This document shows positions 41,571 through 52,427 of a stretch of DNA of 64,000 nt, one piece after another. Numbering within the stretch: the first letter of the stretch is position 1; the number at the start of each line of letters is the position of its first letter. The notes beneath the pieces were generated by a model. The model was not told the origin of the DNA and did no database searches. It saw only the letters and a program-made list of their open reading frames with translations. The position numbers were made by a program, and so were the translations under genes. Source of the stretch: Lactobacillus mulieris (GTDB taxonomy: Bacteria > Bacillota > Bacilli > Lactobacillales > Lactobacillaceae). The stretch is taken from NCBI RefSeq assembly GCF_007095465.1, contig NZ_SDGL01000001.1:62001-126000 (forward strand), given 5' to 3'.

Positions 41571-43895
41571 CTATTTATAACGTCTTCTACCTCTATTATC
41601 TCTTGAATTGCGAGATTTGTGGCCACTACGGTTTCCATCTCGATTGCGACTTCCTCGACCCAACCGATCATCTCTACGTCTAGGGCGACGAATACCACGA
41701 TCATTATGCTCTTTCTTCGGAGCATTTGGATCATAGATTTCAAAGTCTAATTGATGCTGTTCTACATTTGCATTAATTAAAGTTACTTTAAGTGGCATTC
41801 CAATCTTAAATTGGCGATGGGTTCCTCGACCTGTTAAAGTTAAAGTCTTTTCATCAAAATTATAGAAATCATCAGTCAAGTTAGAAATATGAATTAACCC
41901 CTCAACTGTATTTGGCAGTTGAATGAACATTCCAAAACTAGTTACTGATGAAATTACTGCATCAAAATGCTCACCAACATGATCAGACATAAATTCGGTC
42001 ATCTTTAAATCATTTACTTCTCGCTCAGTATCAATAGACTTTCTTTCCTGAGTTGAAGTTTGCTCTGCAACATCTGGTAAAATCGGTCCAAAATGTTTTT
42101 GAGTATCTTCTGACAAGTTGGAGTCTGTATATTCATGAATCATCCGGTGAACCATCAAATCAGAATATCTTCTAATTGGTGATGTAAAGTGGGTATAAAA
42201 TTCAGCTGCAATCCCAAAGTGTCCCAATGGTTCATCAGAATAATGCGCTTGTTTAAGAGAACGAAGCATAACCATTTGCACAACTGCTTCTTCAGGAGTT
42301 CCCAAAGTTTTGGTTACTACTTTTTGCAAGTCAATTGGCTTAACATCATTTGGATCAGCCTTAATATTTAAGCCTAACGCAGAAACAAATTCAAAGAAGC
42401 TTTGAATTCTCTCTGCATCAGGAGTTTCATGCACTCGATAAAGAAAAGGAACATGTTTTTTAAAGAATGCTTCTGCAACTGTTTCATTAGCCAATAACAT
42501 AAATGATTCAATCATTTTTTCAGCTGTTCCACGATTATGAAGCACAATATCTACTGGTTTACCTTTTTCATCAACGATAATCTTTGCTTCTGGTTCTTCA
42601 AAATCAATTGCCCCACGGTCATGACGCTGATTATACAAAGCTTCGTGTAAACTAGCCATTTTCTTCAGCATTGGCTGCAATTTTGCATACTTTTCTTCTA
42701 ATTCATTTGCTGGCTTAGTTAAAGCTTCATTTACTTTATTATAAGTTAAGCGTCCATGTGAGCGCATAACTGAAGGATGGATATCATACGCCACTCTCTT
42801 ACCTTCTGGAGTGATTTCCATATCACAAGATAATACCAGGCGATCTACACCTTCATTAATTGAACAAATACCATTTGAGAGTCTAAATGGCAACATCGGA
42901 ATAACACGATCTACCAAGTATGTGGAATTTCCTCTTTGATATGCTTCTTTATCCAATGGTGAATTTTCTTTCACATAATGTGCTACATCGGCAATATGAA
43001 CGCCCAAATGGTAATTACCATTAGGTAACTTCCACAAAACGACTGCATCATCAAAGTCCTTTGAATCATCACCGTCAATTGTAACTGCAGGTTGATCTCT
43101 AATATCAACTCGATTAGCCAACTCACCTTGTTCAATATGGTCAGGTATTTCATTTGCCTGCTTCATTGCATCTTCAGGCCATTCAGTTCTAATATCATGT
43201 GCTGCAACAATTGACATGATATCAACACCTGGATCATTTTTATTACCAATAGTTTCTAAAATAGCCCCCTGCATATTTTCAGGCATATCCTCAGTTGGAT
43301 ATTGACTAATAGAAACCTTCACCATATCACCCATTTGTGGCGTAATTCCATCAACTGGTGTATAAATTTTATAATTCTTAAATTTCTTATTACTTGAAAT
43401 TACATATCCGCAAAATCCACTAAGTTTTACCTGAACATCTGTCAAAGGATAGAATTCCCCAACAAGAGTTTCTACCCCTCGTTCTAAAATTTCAATTACT
43501 TTACCCTCAGGTCCTTTACCATTCCATGGATTACCATTTGCGATAATTTTTACTCTAACGTAATCACTATCTAAAGCAAGCAATGTATTGTCAGGTCCAA
43601 CAAAAATGTCATCAGCATTTTCTTCATCATCAATTCTGACGAAGCCGAACCCTTTTTCATTCGCTCTAAAAATACCAGTAATCTCAGTATCAACACTTGC
43701 TAATTGATATTCCCCATTACCATCTGTCACAATTTGTTTTTCTTGTTCAAGAAAAGTCAATGCCTTTACTAATTCAGCAAATTTGATATGATCGCGACTA
43801 GACATTCTCTCCAATTGATTTACTCTAAATTTTCTTTGTGGATTATGCCGAAAAATTTCCAATATTGTGGCTAAAACTCTCTCATCTTGAGCCAT
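41571..43895 (-). CDS. rnr: Ribonuclease R
   Basis: A 774-aa 3'-5' exoribonuclease with cold-shock-like domains (residues about 65-230), the RNB domain with VTIDGDDSKDFDDAV and the HYCHFTSPIRRYSDL-like AEFYTHFTSPIRRYSDLMVHR, an S1 domain (VGEHFDAVISSVTSFGMFIQL) and a lysine/arginine-rich tail of about 45 residues. The start at 43895 follows AGAGG; an upstream TTG at 43913 overlaps this site. It lies downstream of secG after a terminator and upstream of smpB. Confidence 0.97.
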   Translation of the reverse strand: MAQDERVLATILEIFRHNPQRKFRVNQLERMSSRDHIKFAELVKALTFLEQEKQIVTDGNGEYQLASVDTEITGIFRANEKGFGFVRIDDEENADDIFVGPDNTLLALDSDYVRVKIIANGNPWNGKGPEGKVIEILERGVETLVGEFYPLTDVQVKLSGFCGYVISSNKKFKNYKIYTPVDGITPQMGDMVKVSISQYPTEDMPENMQGAILETIGNKNDPGVDIMSIVAAHDIRTEWPEDAMKQANEIPDHIEQGELANRVDIRDQPAVTIDGDDSKDFDDAVVLWKLPNGNYHLGVHIADVAHYVKENSPLDKEAYQRGNSTYLVDRVIPMLPFRLSNGICSINEGVDRLVLSCDMEITPEGKRVAYDIHPSVMRSHGRLTYNKVNEALTKPANELEEKYAKLQPMLKKMASLHEALYNQRHDRGAIDFEEPEAKIIVDEKGKPVDIVLHNRGTAEKMIESFMLLANETVAEAFFKKHVPFLYRVHETPDAERIQSFFEFVSALGLNIKADPNDVKPIDLQKVVTKTLGTPEEAVVQMVMLRSLKQAHYSDEPLGHFGIAAEFYTHFTSPIRRYSDLMVHRMIHEYTDSNLSEDTQKHFGPILPDVAEQTSTQERKSIDTEREVNDLKMTEFMSDHVGEHFDAVISSVTSFGMFIQLPNTVEGLIHISNLTDDFYNFDEKTLTLTGRGTHRQFKIGMPLKVTLINANVEQHQLDFEIYDPNAPKKEHNDRGIRRPRRRDDRLGRGSRNRDGNRSGHKSRNSRDNRGRRRYK

Positions 43896-43917
43896 TAATC
43901 TACCTCTATTCAATTAT

Positions 43918-43955
43918 AAAAAACGCCTCCCAAAATAAGATCGGGAGGCTAAAAA
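43918..43955 (-). terminator. Terminator after secG
   Basis: Minus strand: GCCTCCC pairs with GGGAGGC around an 11-base loop, followed by GTTTTTT. Confidence 0.88.
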
Positions 43956-44189
43956 TTACTTAGTTGATAAATATGCAAGGACAAAAGCTAATAAGAAGAA
44001 AAGGACTAATAATACTGAAGTTACCTTTTCCATAAATGCTTCAAAACCACGCTTTTTAGATTGACCACTAAATACTGCCCCACCTGACAAGGCATTTAGG
44101 GCATCTTGTTGTTTTTGTGGTTGCATCATCGTTGCAATAACAATCAAAATAGATACGATGATGAGAAGCGTCATAATTATATTGTACAA
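43956..44189 (-). CDS. secG: Preprotein translocase subunit SecG
   Basis: A 77-aa protein with two membrane helices (about 3-20 and 55-75), the SecG motif MMQPQKQQDALNALSGGAVFSG between them, and a KKRGFEAFMEKVT loop. It assists the SecYEG channel. The start is TTG at 44189, with GGAGG 7 nt upstream; the next ATG would remove the conserved N-terminal MYNIIMTLLII. It is found near eno, as in many lactobacilli. Confidence 0.95.
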   Translation of the reverse strand: MYNIIMTLLIIVSILIVIATMMQPQKQQDALNALSGGAVFSGQSKKRGFEAFMEKVTSVLLVLFFLLAFVLAYLSTK

Positions 44190-44282
44190 TATGCTGCCTC
44201 CATTAATAAAAAATAATAATCACTGTTACAAGTGTACCATAGTCGCGAAAAGATTGCGATATTATGAGTGAAAAAAGGTAAA

Positions 44283-44314
44283 GAAAAAAGGCCTGCATTA
44301 AGCAGACCTTTTTC
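44283..44314 (-). terminator. Terminator after eno
   Basis: Minus strand: AGGTCTGC pairs with GCAGGCCT around TTAAT, followed by TTTTTTC; it closes the glycolytic operon. Confidence 0.88.
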
Positions 44315-44333
44315 CTTCTAATCAACAATCAAA

Positions 44334-45644
<1,311 letters not shown>

Positions 45645-45691
45645 TTATGTATTTTTGTAAATATTACTTTACTTATTTATTATACCAAATT

Positions 45692-46447
45692 TTAGTCTTG
45701 GTAATTAACTAAACTTAAGAATGATTCAACTTCAAGTGAAGCACCACCAACTAAACCACCATCAATGTTAGGCTTAGCCATTAATTCCTTAACGTTAGCA
45801 GGCTTTACAGAACCACCGTATTGAATTCTTACATTTTCAGCAGTTTCTTCATTGTAAAGCTTAGCGATGCTTTCACGAATAGTCTTACACATTTCTTCAG
45901 CTTGATCACTTGTAGCAGTCTTACCAGTGCCGATAGCCCAGATTGGTTCATAAGCAATAACAAGTGATGAAACTTGTTCACTAGTTAAACCATCAAGAGC
46001 CTTCTTGATTTGATCAACTACAAATTCTTCTTCCTTACCTGCTTCACGAGTTTCAAGAGATTCACCACAGCAGATAATTGGTAATAAACCATTTCTAAAG
46101 ATTGCTTTAGCTTTCTTGTTAATGTCTTCGTCAGTTTCATGGAAGTAGTCTCTACGTTCACTGTGACCAATGATGCAGTACTTAACGCCCATTTCTTTCA
46201 AAACTTTAGGTGAAGTTTCACCAGTGAAGGCACCTTCATCTTCAAAGTAGCAGTTTTCAGCAGCAACAGATAAGTTTGAGCCTTCGCTAGCTTTAATAAG
46301 AGCGTCAAGGTCAACTGCGGGTGCAGCGATAACTGATTCAACTTTGTTTGATTCAGGAAGCTTATCTTTAACACTTTTAACAAATTCTGCAGTTTGTGCA
46401 GGATTCATATGTAACTTCCAGTTACCAGCAATAATTGGAGTACGCAT
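45692..46447 (-). CDS. tpiA: Triosephosphate isomerase
   Basis: A 251-aa TIM barrel beginning [16 protein letters not shown]. The catalytic histidine lies in [13 protein letters not shown] and the catalytic glutamate in [17 protein letters not shown], with the phosphate loop GGSVKPAN and [10 protein letters not shown]. It lies between pgk and eno with 15-60 base gaps, co-transcribed with them. Confidence 0.98.
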   Translation of the reverse strand: MRTPIIAGNWKLHMNPAQTAEFVKSVKDKLPESNKVESVIAAPAVDLDALIKASEGSNLSVAAENCYFEDEGAFTGETSPKVLKEMGVKYCIIGHSERRDYFHETDEDINKKAKAIFRNGLLPIICCGESLETREAGKEEEFVVDQIKKALDGLTSEQVSSLVIAYEPIWAIGTGKTATSDQAEEMCKTIRESIAKLYNEETAENVRIQYGGSVKPANVKELMAKPNIDGGLVGGASLEVESFLSLVNYQD

Positions 46448-46461
46448 TAATAATGCCCTTT

Positions 46462-47673
46462 CTATTTATCAGAAATACATTCAATACCAGGTAATTCCTT
46501 ACCTTCAAGGTATTCAAGTGATGCACCACCACCGGTAGAAATGTGGGTAATCTTAGGTGCAATACCTAATTGCTTAGCTGCAGCAGTTGAGTCCCCACCA
46601 CCAATGATAGTTGTTGCATCTGGTAAGTCAGCCATTGCACGACCAACTTCTAAAGTACCTTCGGCAAAGTTTGGCATTTCGAAACAACCCATAGGTCCGT
46701 TCCAAACAACAGTCTTTGCACCTTGTAAAGTCTTTCTGAATAATTCAACAGTCTTAGGACCGATGTCAAGACCCATTTCATTGTCAGGAATGTCATCACC
46801 AACAACTTCACGACTTGCGTCATTAGAGAATTCAGTAGCTGCAACGTTATCAACTGGTAAAACAATCTTACCGTTGGCTTTTTCTAATAATTCCTTAGCA
46901 AGTTCTACCTTGTCAGCTTCAAATAATGACTTACCAATCTTGTGACCTTGAGCTGCCAAGAATGTGTATGCCATACCACCACCGATTAAGATGTGGTCTG
47001 ATTTAGGAATTAAGTTAGTAATAACACTAATCTTATCTGAAACCTTTGCACCACCAAGAATAGTTACAAATGGGTGTACAGGGTTAGCAATTGCATTACC
47101 CAAGAACTTGATTTCCTTTTCCATCAAGAAGCCTGCTGCAACCTTCTTGCCTTCTGCTTTCATTGCAGTAGCAATACCAACGTTTGATGCATGACTTCTG
47201 TGAGCAGTACCAAATGCATCATTTACGTAAAGGTCACCTAAACTTGCCCAGTATTCGCCAAGCTTAGGATCATTCTTTGATTCACGCTTACCAAAATCAT
47301 TGTCAATGTCTTGGAATCTAGTGTTTTCCATTACCAAAACATCGCCATCGTTCATTTTAGCAATTGCGTCTTCTACTTCTTTACCTTCGTTTGATGGTAC
47401 GAATTCTACATCTTTTTCAAGCAATTCGCCTAAACGCTTTGCAACAGGTGCAAGTGACAATTCTTTCTTGTCAGCGTCTGACTTAATACGACCTAAGTGG
47501 CTAAGCAAAATTGCCTTACCACCATTATCAATGATGTATTTAATAGTTGGCAATGCAGCAACAATTCTGTTATCATCACCAATTACGCCATCTTTAATTG
47601 GGACATTAAAGTCAACACGAACTAAAACTTTCTTACCTTTAACATCAAGGTCAGAAATAATTAATTTAGCCAT
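46462..47673 (-). CDS. pgk: Phosphoglycerate kinase
   Basis: A 403-aa enzyme with [49 protein letters not shown], the nucleotide loop [13 protein letters not shown] and the C-terminal GPMGCFE...[24 protein letters not shown] precedes the ATG at 47673. A terminator stands between gap and pgk, so expression of pgk-tpiA-eno relative to gap may be tuned there. Confidence 0.98.
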   Translation of the reverse strand: MAKLIISDLDVKGKKVLVRVDFNVPIKDGVIGDDNRIVAALPTIKYIIDNGGKAILLSHLGRIKSDADKKELSLAPVAKRLGELLEKDVEFVPSNEGKEVEDAIAKMNDGDVLVMENTRFQDIDNDFGKRESKNDPKLGEYWASLGDLYVNDAFGTAHRSHASNVGIATAMKAEGKKVAAGFLMEKEIKFLGNAIANPVHPFVTILGGAKVSDKISVITNLIPKSDHILIGGGMAYTFLAAQGHKIGKSLFEADKVELAKELLEKANGKIVLPVDNVAATEFSNDASREVVGDDIPDNEMGLDIGPKTVELFRKTLQGAKTVVWNGPMGCFEMPNFAEGTLEVGRAMADLPDATTIIGGGDSTAAAKQLGIAPKITHISTGGGASLEYLEGKELPGIECISDK

Positions 47674-47703
47674 TAAAAATTACCTCCAATGGTTAATAAT
47701 CGA

Positions 47704-47738
47704 AAAAAGACGAAGGGGAGTAATCCCCTCCGCCTTCT
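47704..47738 (-). terminator. Intercistronic terminator between gap and pgk
   Basis: Minus strand: AAGGCGGAGGGG and CCCCTTCGTCTT pair fully (with G-U) around ATTACT, followed by TTTTCG. It probably lets only part of the gap transcript read through into pgk. Confidence 0.75.
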
Positions 47739-47778
47739 CAAACAACAAAATAATCAGTTACTAAATATTAGCTGTTGA

Positions 47779-48795
47779 TTAAAGAGTTGCAAACTTCAAT
47801 AAAGTACGAACCATTTGGCAAGTGAATGAGTATTCGTTGTCGTACCAAGCAACAGTCTTAACTAATTGCTTGTCGCCAGCAGTAGTTACTTCAGTTTGAG
47901 TTGGGTCAAAGATTGAACCAGCAGTCATACCAAGAATGTCGCTTGAAACGATTTGGTCATCGTTGTATGCGAATGAAGCACTTTCGTATTTCTTCATTGC
48001 TGCGTTAACTTCGTCTGCAGTAACCTTCTTGCTCAATACTGATACTAATTCAGTTTCTGAACCGTCAACAACTGGAACACGTTGTGCGTGACCTTGTAAC
48101 TTACCGTTCAATTCAGGAATTACAAGACCGATAGCCTTTGCAGCACCAGTTGAGTGAGGAATGATGTTAGCTGATGAAGTACGAGCAGCACGGAAGTTAC
48201 CGCCACGAACTGGACCATCTAATACCATTTGAGTTGAAGTGAATGCGTGGATAGTAGTCATAGTACCAACTTCAATACCGAATTCCTTGTTCAATGCTGA
48301 AGCCATTGGTGCTAATGAGTTAGTAGTACATGAACCAGCTGAAACAATCTTGTCATCAGCAGTTAAAGTATCATCGTTTACGCTGTAAACGATAGTCTTA
48401 AGGTCGTTACCTGCAGGAGCAGAAATTAAGACTCTCTTTGCACCAGCATCAAGGTGAGCTTGTGACTTAGCCTTGCTAGTGTAGAAACCAGTACATTCAA
48501 GAACGAAGTCAACACCGTCGTTCTTAACCCATGGAAGGTTTTGTGCTTGTGGTTCAGCGTATACACGGTACTTCTTACCATCAACTACGATTGAGTCTTC
48601 AGTTGCTGAAACTTCGTGGTTGAAAGTACCATGAGTTGAGTCATATTTAAGAAGGTGAGCCAAAAGAGCTGGAGTTGTTAAGTCGTTAATTGCAACAACT
48701 TCAATATCTGATGACTTTTCGCCTAAATCCATAATACGACGGAAAGCTAAACGACCAATACGACCGAAACCGTTAATACCAATTTTAACTGTCAT
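47779..48795 (-). CDS. gap: Glyceraldehyde-3-phosphate dehydrogenase (NAD-dependent, glycolytic)
   Basis: A 338-aa dehydrogenase beginning [15 protein letters not shown] (Rossmann GxGxxG), catalytic Cys in [18 protein letters not shown] and the terminal [18 protein letters not shown]. The aspartate after the second strand (AINDLT) indicates NAD use. The ATG at 48795 lies about 10 nt after AGGAGG; the earlier TTG would add two residues. It follows cggR, which represses the operon. Confidence 0.98.
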   Translation of the reverse strand: MTVKIGINGFGRIGRLAFRRIMDLGEKSSDIEVVAINDLTTPALLAHLLKYDSTHGTFNHEVSATEDSIVVDGKKYRVYAEPQAQNLPWVKNDGVDFVLECTGFYTSKAKSQAHLDAGAKRVLISAPAGNDLKTIVYSVNDDTLTADDKIVSAGSCTTNSLAPMASALNKEFGIEVGTMTTIHAFTSTQMVLDGPVRGGNFRAARTSSANIIPHSTGAAKAIGLVIPELNGKLQGHAQRVPVVDGSETELVSVLSKKVTADEVNAAMKKYESASFAYNDDQIVSSDILGMTAGSIFDPTQTEVTTAGDKQLVKTVAWYDNEYSFTCQMVRTLLKFATL

Positions 48796-48852
48796 GTCCA
48801 AAAGTCCTCCTTAGGAACTAGTAATAACATTATTTTTATTTTAAAGAGAGCC

Positions 48853-49884
48853 TTATTGCCCCTTTAAAATCAAATCTGAGGCACATTCGTCTGTAATTAG
48901 CCATGTTTGACTCGGTGCATTGTGCATATAAGAGCTAATTGCCTTAGCCTTGGAATGACCACCGGCAAATGCAAATATATGAGGTATTTTGCTAAGATCT
49001 TCAAATTGCAGGCCAATTCGAGGGATCCGCTCAATCATCTTACCATTCTCATCGAAAAAACACCCAAAACATTCGGAGACGGCGCCAGTTGCTCGAATTC
49101 TTGATAAAGCAACTGAATCATAACCACGGCGCTTAGCCATATCCTCAGCTAAGCCTATTCCGTGAATTGCAACATCGCATTGTGATATATCTTGCAATAC
49201 ATCACTAATTGCGGGATCACGAATCAAAGAGCGATAAGCATCTTTAGATACATTTTCAGGCAAGTATAATGTTTTATATTTGCCCCCTGTAGCCTTCGCC
49301 ATTTCTTGAACAATCGTACTACTTTGCGTTTCAACACTTTCACCTAACGCACCACGACCTGGAACAAATTCTAAATCGCGATTTTTACTAAGTGAACTTG
49401 ATAAGACTTTCGAAGCTTTAGCTAAAGTAGCACCACCTAAAACGGTAATAATACTACTTCCTAATGGTAATAATAAATCGAGAGCTGAATTAAGCTTCTC
49501 TCCCATTAAGATTGATACCCGCTCCTGTAAATCGGCATCACCTGGAACAATAATTGCTCTAGCAATCTTCAATTTCTTTGCCAGCTTAATTTCAGCTTGG
49601 CTCGCATTGAATAACCGATTTATAAGGCTAGTTGCATCTTTCAGCGTTTCCTCACCTTTTTCAGTGAGATACATCCCAAAAGGTTTAATTTCAATTAAAC
49701 CTAATTTCTTTAAGTATTCTGTTTCTGTTCTTACCGTTCGCTCGCTCATACCGAGCTGTTGAGCTACAGCACGACGTCCAACAGGATACCTTAAAGATAT
49801 TTGTTCAAGGACTTGATAACGCTGTCGAGAAATTTTTAAGACATCTGGAACCAGGTTTTGTAGCAAGGTAAAATCCGTGTCCAT
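48853..49884 (-). CDS. cggR: Central glycolytic genes repressor CggR
   Basis: A 343-aa SorC/DeoR-type repressor with an N-terminal helix-turn-helix (RQRYQVLEQISLRYPVGRRAVAQQLGMSERTVRTETEYLKKLG, residues about 18-61) and a C-terminal sugar-phosphate domain (GRGALGESVETQSSTIVQEMAKATGG). It is the first gene of cggR-gap-pgk-tpiA-eno. A bipartite operator resembling that of Bacillus CggR sits directly downstream of its promoter, supporting self-regulation. Fructose-1,6-bisphosphate is the inducer in Bacillus; not testable here. Confidence 0.96.
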   Translation of the reverse strand: MDTDFTLLQNLVPDVLKISRQRYQVLEQISLRYPVGRRAVAQQLGMSERTVRTETEYLKKLGLIEIKPFGMYLTEKGEETLKDATSLINRLFNASQAEIKLAKKLKIARAIIVPGDADLQERVSILMGEKLNSALDLLLPLGSSIITVLGGATLAKASKVLSSSLSKNRDLEFVPGRGALGESVETQSSTIVQEMAKATGGKYKTLYLPENVSKDAYRSLIRDPAISDVLQDISQCDVAIHGIGLAEDMAKRRGYDSVALSRIRATGAVSECFGCFFDENGKMIERIPRIGLQFEDLSKIPHIFAFAGGHSKAKAISSYMHNAPSQTWLITDECASDLILKGQ

Positions 49885-49901
49885 AGCCTGCCTCCTTCTT
49901 A

Positions 49902-49942
49902 TGGGACATTATCTGACCATGTTGTTGTCATTTTTTGACCCA
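49902..49942. promoter_or_regulatory. CggR operator, two half sites
   Basis: The minus strand reads GGGTCAAAAAATGACA, then eight bases, then GGTCAGATAATGTCCC. Order, spacing and the ATAATGTCC end match the Bacillus cggR operator (GGGACGTTTTTTGTC ... GGGACATATAATGTCC). It sits between the promoter and the cggR ATG. Confidence 0.75.
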
Positions 49943-49953
49943 ATACGCTTAAA

Positions 49954-49982
49954 AATATAAGAGAAACGTGACTTTTGTTCAA
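49954..49982 (-). promoter_or_regulatory. Promoter of the cggR-gap-pgk-tpiA-eno operon
   Basis: Minus strand: TTGAAC (-35), 17 bp, TATATT (-10); start near 49947, directly before the CggR operator. Confidence 0.75.
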
Positions 49983-50100
49983 TTCCAACATTTCCCTTTC
50001 GACGATTTAAGTATAACAATGACCCAAATTAATTTCAAGTATTTTAGAAAAAATAAATATTTCCGCTTACAAAACTTTTATTTCCTATTTTTTATTTTTT

Positions 50101-50109
50101 TGCTATACT
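50101..50109 (+). promoter_or_regulatory. Extended -10 promoter of tRNA-Arg
   Basis: TG-C-TATACT lies 18 bases before the mature tRNA 5' end, within a T-rich stretch lacking a clear -35 box. Confidence 0.6.
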
Positions 50110-50126
50110 AGTTGTTGATGTGATTT

Positions 50127-50198
50127 GGGCCCTTAGTGTAATGGATCGCACGTAAGATTCCGGTTCTTAAAATCCGGGTTCGACTCCCGGGGGGCCCA
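50127..50198 (+). tRNA. tRNA-Arg (anticodon CCG)
   Basis: The 72-nt cloverleaf closes fully: acceptor GGGCCCT with GGGGCCC, D stem GTGT/GCAC, anticodon stem TAAGA/TCTTA with loop TTCCGGT (CCG at 34-36), T arm CCGGG-TTCGACT-CCCGG, discriminator A. CCA is not encoded. It reads CGG codons, rare in low-GC genomes, and stands alone with its own promoter and terminator. Confidence 0.97.
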
Positions 50199-50204
50199 TA
50201 AGTT

Positions 50205-50238
50205 AAGTCAGTAAGCTAGTATGCTTACTGACTTTTTT
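50205..50238 (+). terminator. Terminator after tRNA-Arg
   Basis: AAGTCAGTAAGC and GCTTACTGACTT pair over 12 bp, followed by TTTTAT on the plus strand. Confidence 0.9.
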
Positions 50239-50563
50239 ATTTTCTGATATATTTTTTATCCTTAGCATTATTTTTTATTTGTTGGTACCGTTCAACTTCC
50301 ATATGTAAATCGTATTTTTCCCTAAGTTTGGCTAACTCTTTCATAAAATGACTTTGATGATGAGCATCAATAGCAGTTTGATCTTCCCAACTATCAATTA
50401 ATAATATTTTTTCTGGATCATCTAAAGATTGAAAATAATCATATCTAATATTTCCAACTTCCTTTCTTATTCCGTCAACTATTCCTAAATTTTTCATTTC
50501 TTGAACAAATTTTAAAGCTGAGCCGTTTTTACCAATATAATAAAGATTCACTGTAATCGCCAT
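50237..50563 (-). CDS. Antibiotic biosynthesis monooxygenase (ABM) domain protein
   Basis: A 108-aa ABM-fold protein (ferredoxin-like). Features: ITVNLYYIGKNGSALKFVQEM, GNIRYDYFQSLDDPEKILLIDSWEDQTAIDAHHQSHFM, the conserved W-x-x-x-x-x-[LI]-x-x-H-x-x-S-x-H-F pattern of quinol monooxygenases such as YgiN. Likely a small oxygenase or a stress protein for reactive metabolites; substrate unknown. AGGACTTGTAG precedes the ATG. Its 3' end meets the tRNA terminator. Confidence 0.88.
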   Translation of the reverse strand: MAITVNLYYIGKNGSALKFVQEMKNLGIVDGIRKEVGNIRYDYFQSLDDPEKILLIDSWEDQTAIDAHHQSHFMKELAKLREKYDLHMEVERYQQIKNNAKDKKYIRK

Positions 50564-50634
50564 CTACAAGTCCTCCAAAAAAAGCAATTTGATAGTTACC
50601 CAAAAAGCATACGCTTTCAAGCTTTCTAAATCAA

Positions 50635-50666
50635 CAAAAAAGACTAGCCAAGGCTAGTCTTTTTTA
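50635..50666. terminator. Bidirectional terminator after the APC permease at 50664
   Basis: AAAAAAGACTAGCC, AA, GGCTAGTCTTTTTT: a perfect stem with T-runs on both strands; it overlaps the last codons of the permease. Confidence 0.92.
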
Positions 50667-52259
50667 ATCTTCAATTCTAACGTCTTTATTTACTTTTTCG
50701 GCATCTTTCAAGTCTTCTCCATCATAACTTGATTTTACACCCCAAATGTAAAAGCCAATTGATGCCAAAATTACAATTACAAAGTCCCATGGATATTTAA
50801 AAGTATTATTTCCTCCAAACGCACTACTTCCCAAATATGAAATTATTGAAATAAAAGCTAAGAAGGATAATAGCCACAGACTAGACTTAAATTGTTGAGC
50901 AAAATTTTTATTTTCTTTCTTAAACTGGTAGTAAAAATATATTGGCAACCCAAGCAACACAACAAAGATAACTTCAATTGTAGTTGGCCACATTGCCCAA
51001 TATATTACTAATCCAGTTAAAACAAATGATACAGGAGCAACCCATTTTAAATGAACTGATTTAAATGGTCGCTTAAAGTTGGGACGCATTTTTCGCAAAC
51101 TAATAGCCGCAACTGGTCCTGTAGCATAAGCTACAAAAGTTGAAACTGAAACTACAGTTGCTAATTCACTCCAATTTCTAAAGAAGAAAACTAGCGCCAT
51201 TGCTAAAATTAAATCCCAAACCATTGCATAACGTGGAGTTTTATACTTTTTATTAACTCGCCCTAAAAAGGCGGGAACATTTCCTGACCTAGTCATTGCC
51301 ATCAAGGTTCTAGCACTTGTTGCAACAAACGTTACACCAGTACCAAAAGGTGAAATAAAGGCATCCATATAGAGCAAAACAGAAAGCCACGTCAAACCTA
51401 GCAAAATAGCAATATCAGCAAATGGTGAAGCAAAATCAACCCCATGCCAGCCCACCTTAGCTAACATAGTTGGTTCAACAGCTCCTACAAAGGCAACTTC
51501 AAGCAATACATAAATAATGGCTGTAACAGATAACGAAATCCAAACTCCCCGAAAAATATTCTTATGTGGTTTCTCAATTTCACCAGCTAAATTAATAACT
51601 GTTTGAAAAGCATCATAAGATAAAATAATTCCCGAAACAGTAACAGCTTGAAAAATTCCTTTTGTACCATAAGGCATAAAAGTAGAAACATTATTACCAA
51701 AATTACTTGAATGAAAACCGGCTAAAATCAAGAAAATGATTGTTAAAGATGGAATCAAAAGCTTAAAAACAGCAATTAAACTTGTAAAACGTGTTAATAA
51801 TTTAACAGACCCGAAATTGATCAAACTAAAAACAAACATAAACAAGTAAACCGCCCATAATCCTTCATTTGTAATGGTGCCATTATGAAAAAAGCCTCTA
51901 GTCCAATTAGCCCAGCTCCATGGCCAACTACTCATATATTGAACACAAGCTACTGCTTCAATCGGAATCAAGGTAATTAAAGAAACCCAGTTAGCCCACG
52001 CACTTAAAAAGCCGAGAAGCTGTCCATGACTATATTCAGCGAAGCGACTCATCCCCCCGCTTTCGGGGAACATTGTACCTAATTCAACATAATTAAAGGC
52101 AATTAACATCATAATTGCCGCACCAATAATCCATGAAATAATTGAACTAGGTCCAGCTACTTGTGCAGCACTACCAGCTCCAAAAAGCCAGCCAGAACCA
52201 ATTAAAGAGCTTAATGCTAGCATAACGCCAGAAAATAAGCTAATCTGGTTTTTCTTCAT
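50664..52259 (-). CDS. APC-family amino-acid permease
   Basis: A 531-aa, 12- to 14-helix transporter with the family N-terminus ISLFSGVMLALSSLIGSGWLFGAG and the helix 2/3 motif NYVELGTMFPESGGMSRFAEYSHG, plus GIILSYDAFQTVINLAGEIEKPHKNI. The GSGWLFG glycine motif contacts substrate in APC transporters. The start is at 52259 after GAGGAG. The substrate (a basic or neutral amino acid) is not predictable by eye. It is transcribed away from the permease at 52428. Confidence 0.92.
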   Translation of the reverse strand: MKKNQISLFSGVMLALSSLIGSGWLFGAGSAAQVAGPSSIISWIIGAAIMMLIAFNYVELGTMFPESGGMSRFAEYSHGQLLGFLSAWANWVSLITLIPIEAVACVQYMSSWPWSWANWTRGFFHNGTITNEGLWAVYLFMFVFSLINFGSVKLLTRFTSLIAVFKLLIPSLTIIFLILAGFHSSNFGNNVSTFMPYGTKGIFQAVTVSGIILSYDAFQTVINLAGEIEKPHKNIFRGVWISLSVTAIIYVLLEVAFVGAVEPTMLAKVGWHGVDFASPFADIAILLGLTWLSVLLYMDAFISPFGTGVTFVATSARTLMAMTRSGNVPAFLGRVNKKYKTPRYAMVWDLILAMALVFFFRNWSELATVVSVSTFVAYATGPVAAISLRKMRPNFKRPFKSVHLKWVAPVSFVLTGLVIYWAMWPTTIEVIFVVLLGLPIYFYYQFKKENKNFAQQFKSSLWLLSFLAFISIISYLGSSAFGGNNTFKYPWDFVIVILASIGFYIWGVKSSYDGEDLKDAEKVNKDVRIED

Positions 52260-52353
52260 AAAAATTCTCCTCATTATTTTTCACATCTTTGTAGAATACA
52301 ATATTTTCTGCATAATTTAAAGTAATAAGTCAACAAAAAACGCAATTCAGTAG

Positions 52354-52367
52354 TAGAAGCGCTTTCA
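52354..52367. promoter_or_regulatory. cre-like catabolite response element
   Basis: TAGAAGCGCTTTCA matches the CcpA consensus TGWAANCGNTNWCA at all but positions 2 and 3. It overlaps the -35 region of the permease gene at 52428, a position that would give repression. Confidence 0.5.
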
Positions 52368-52382
52368 GCTTTCCTGTATAAT
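52354..52382 (+). promoter_or_regulatory. Promoter of the permease gene at 52428
   Basis: TAGAAG (-35, poor) and TG-TATAAT (-10, extended-like) with 17 bp between; start near 52389. Confidence 0.6.
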
Positions 52383-52427
52383 ATCACCTAGTTATTGTAT
52401 TGTTTTAATAAAGAAAAGGATACTAGT

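Noticed and set aside
46541..46945. 134-aa plus-strand frame inside pgk, and similar frames in tpiA, gap and eno
   Set aside because: Long antisense frames arise from the codon bias of highly expressed glycolytic genes; no start signals were seen.
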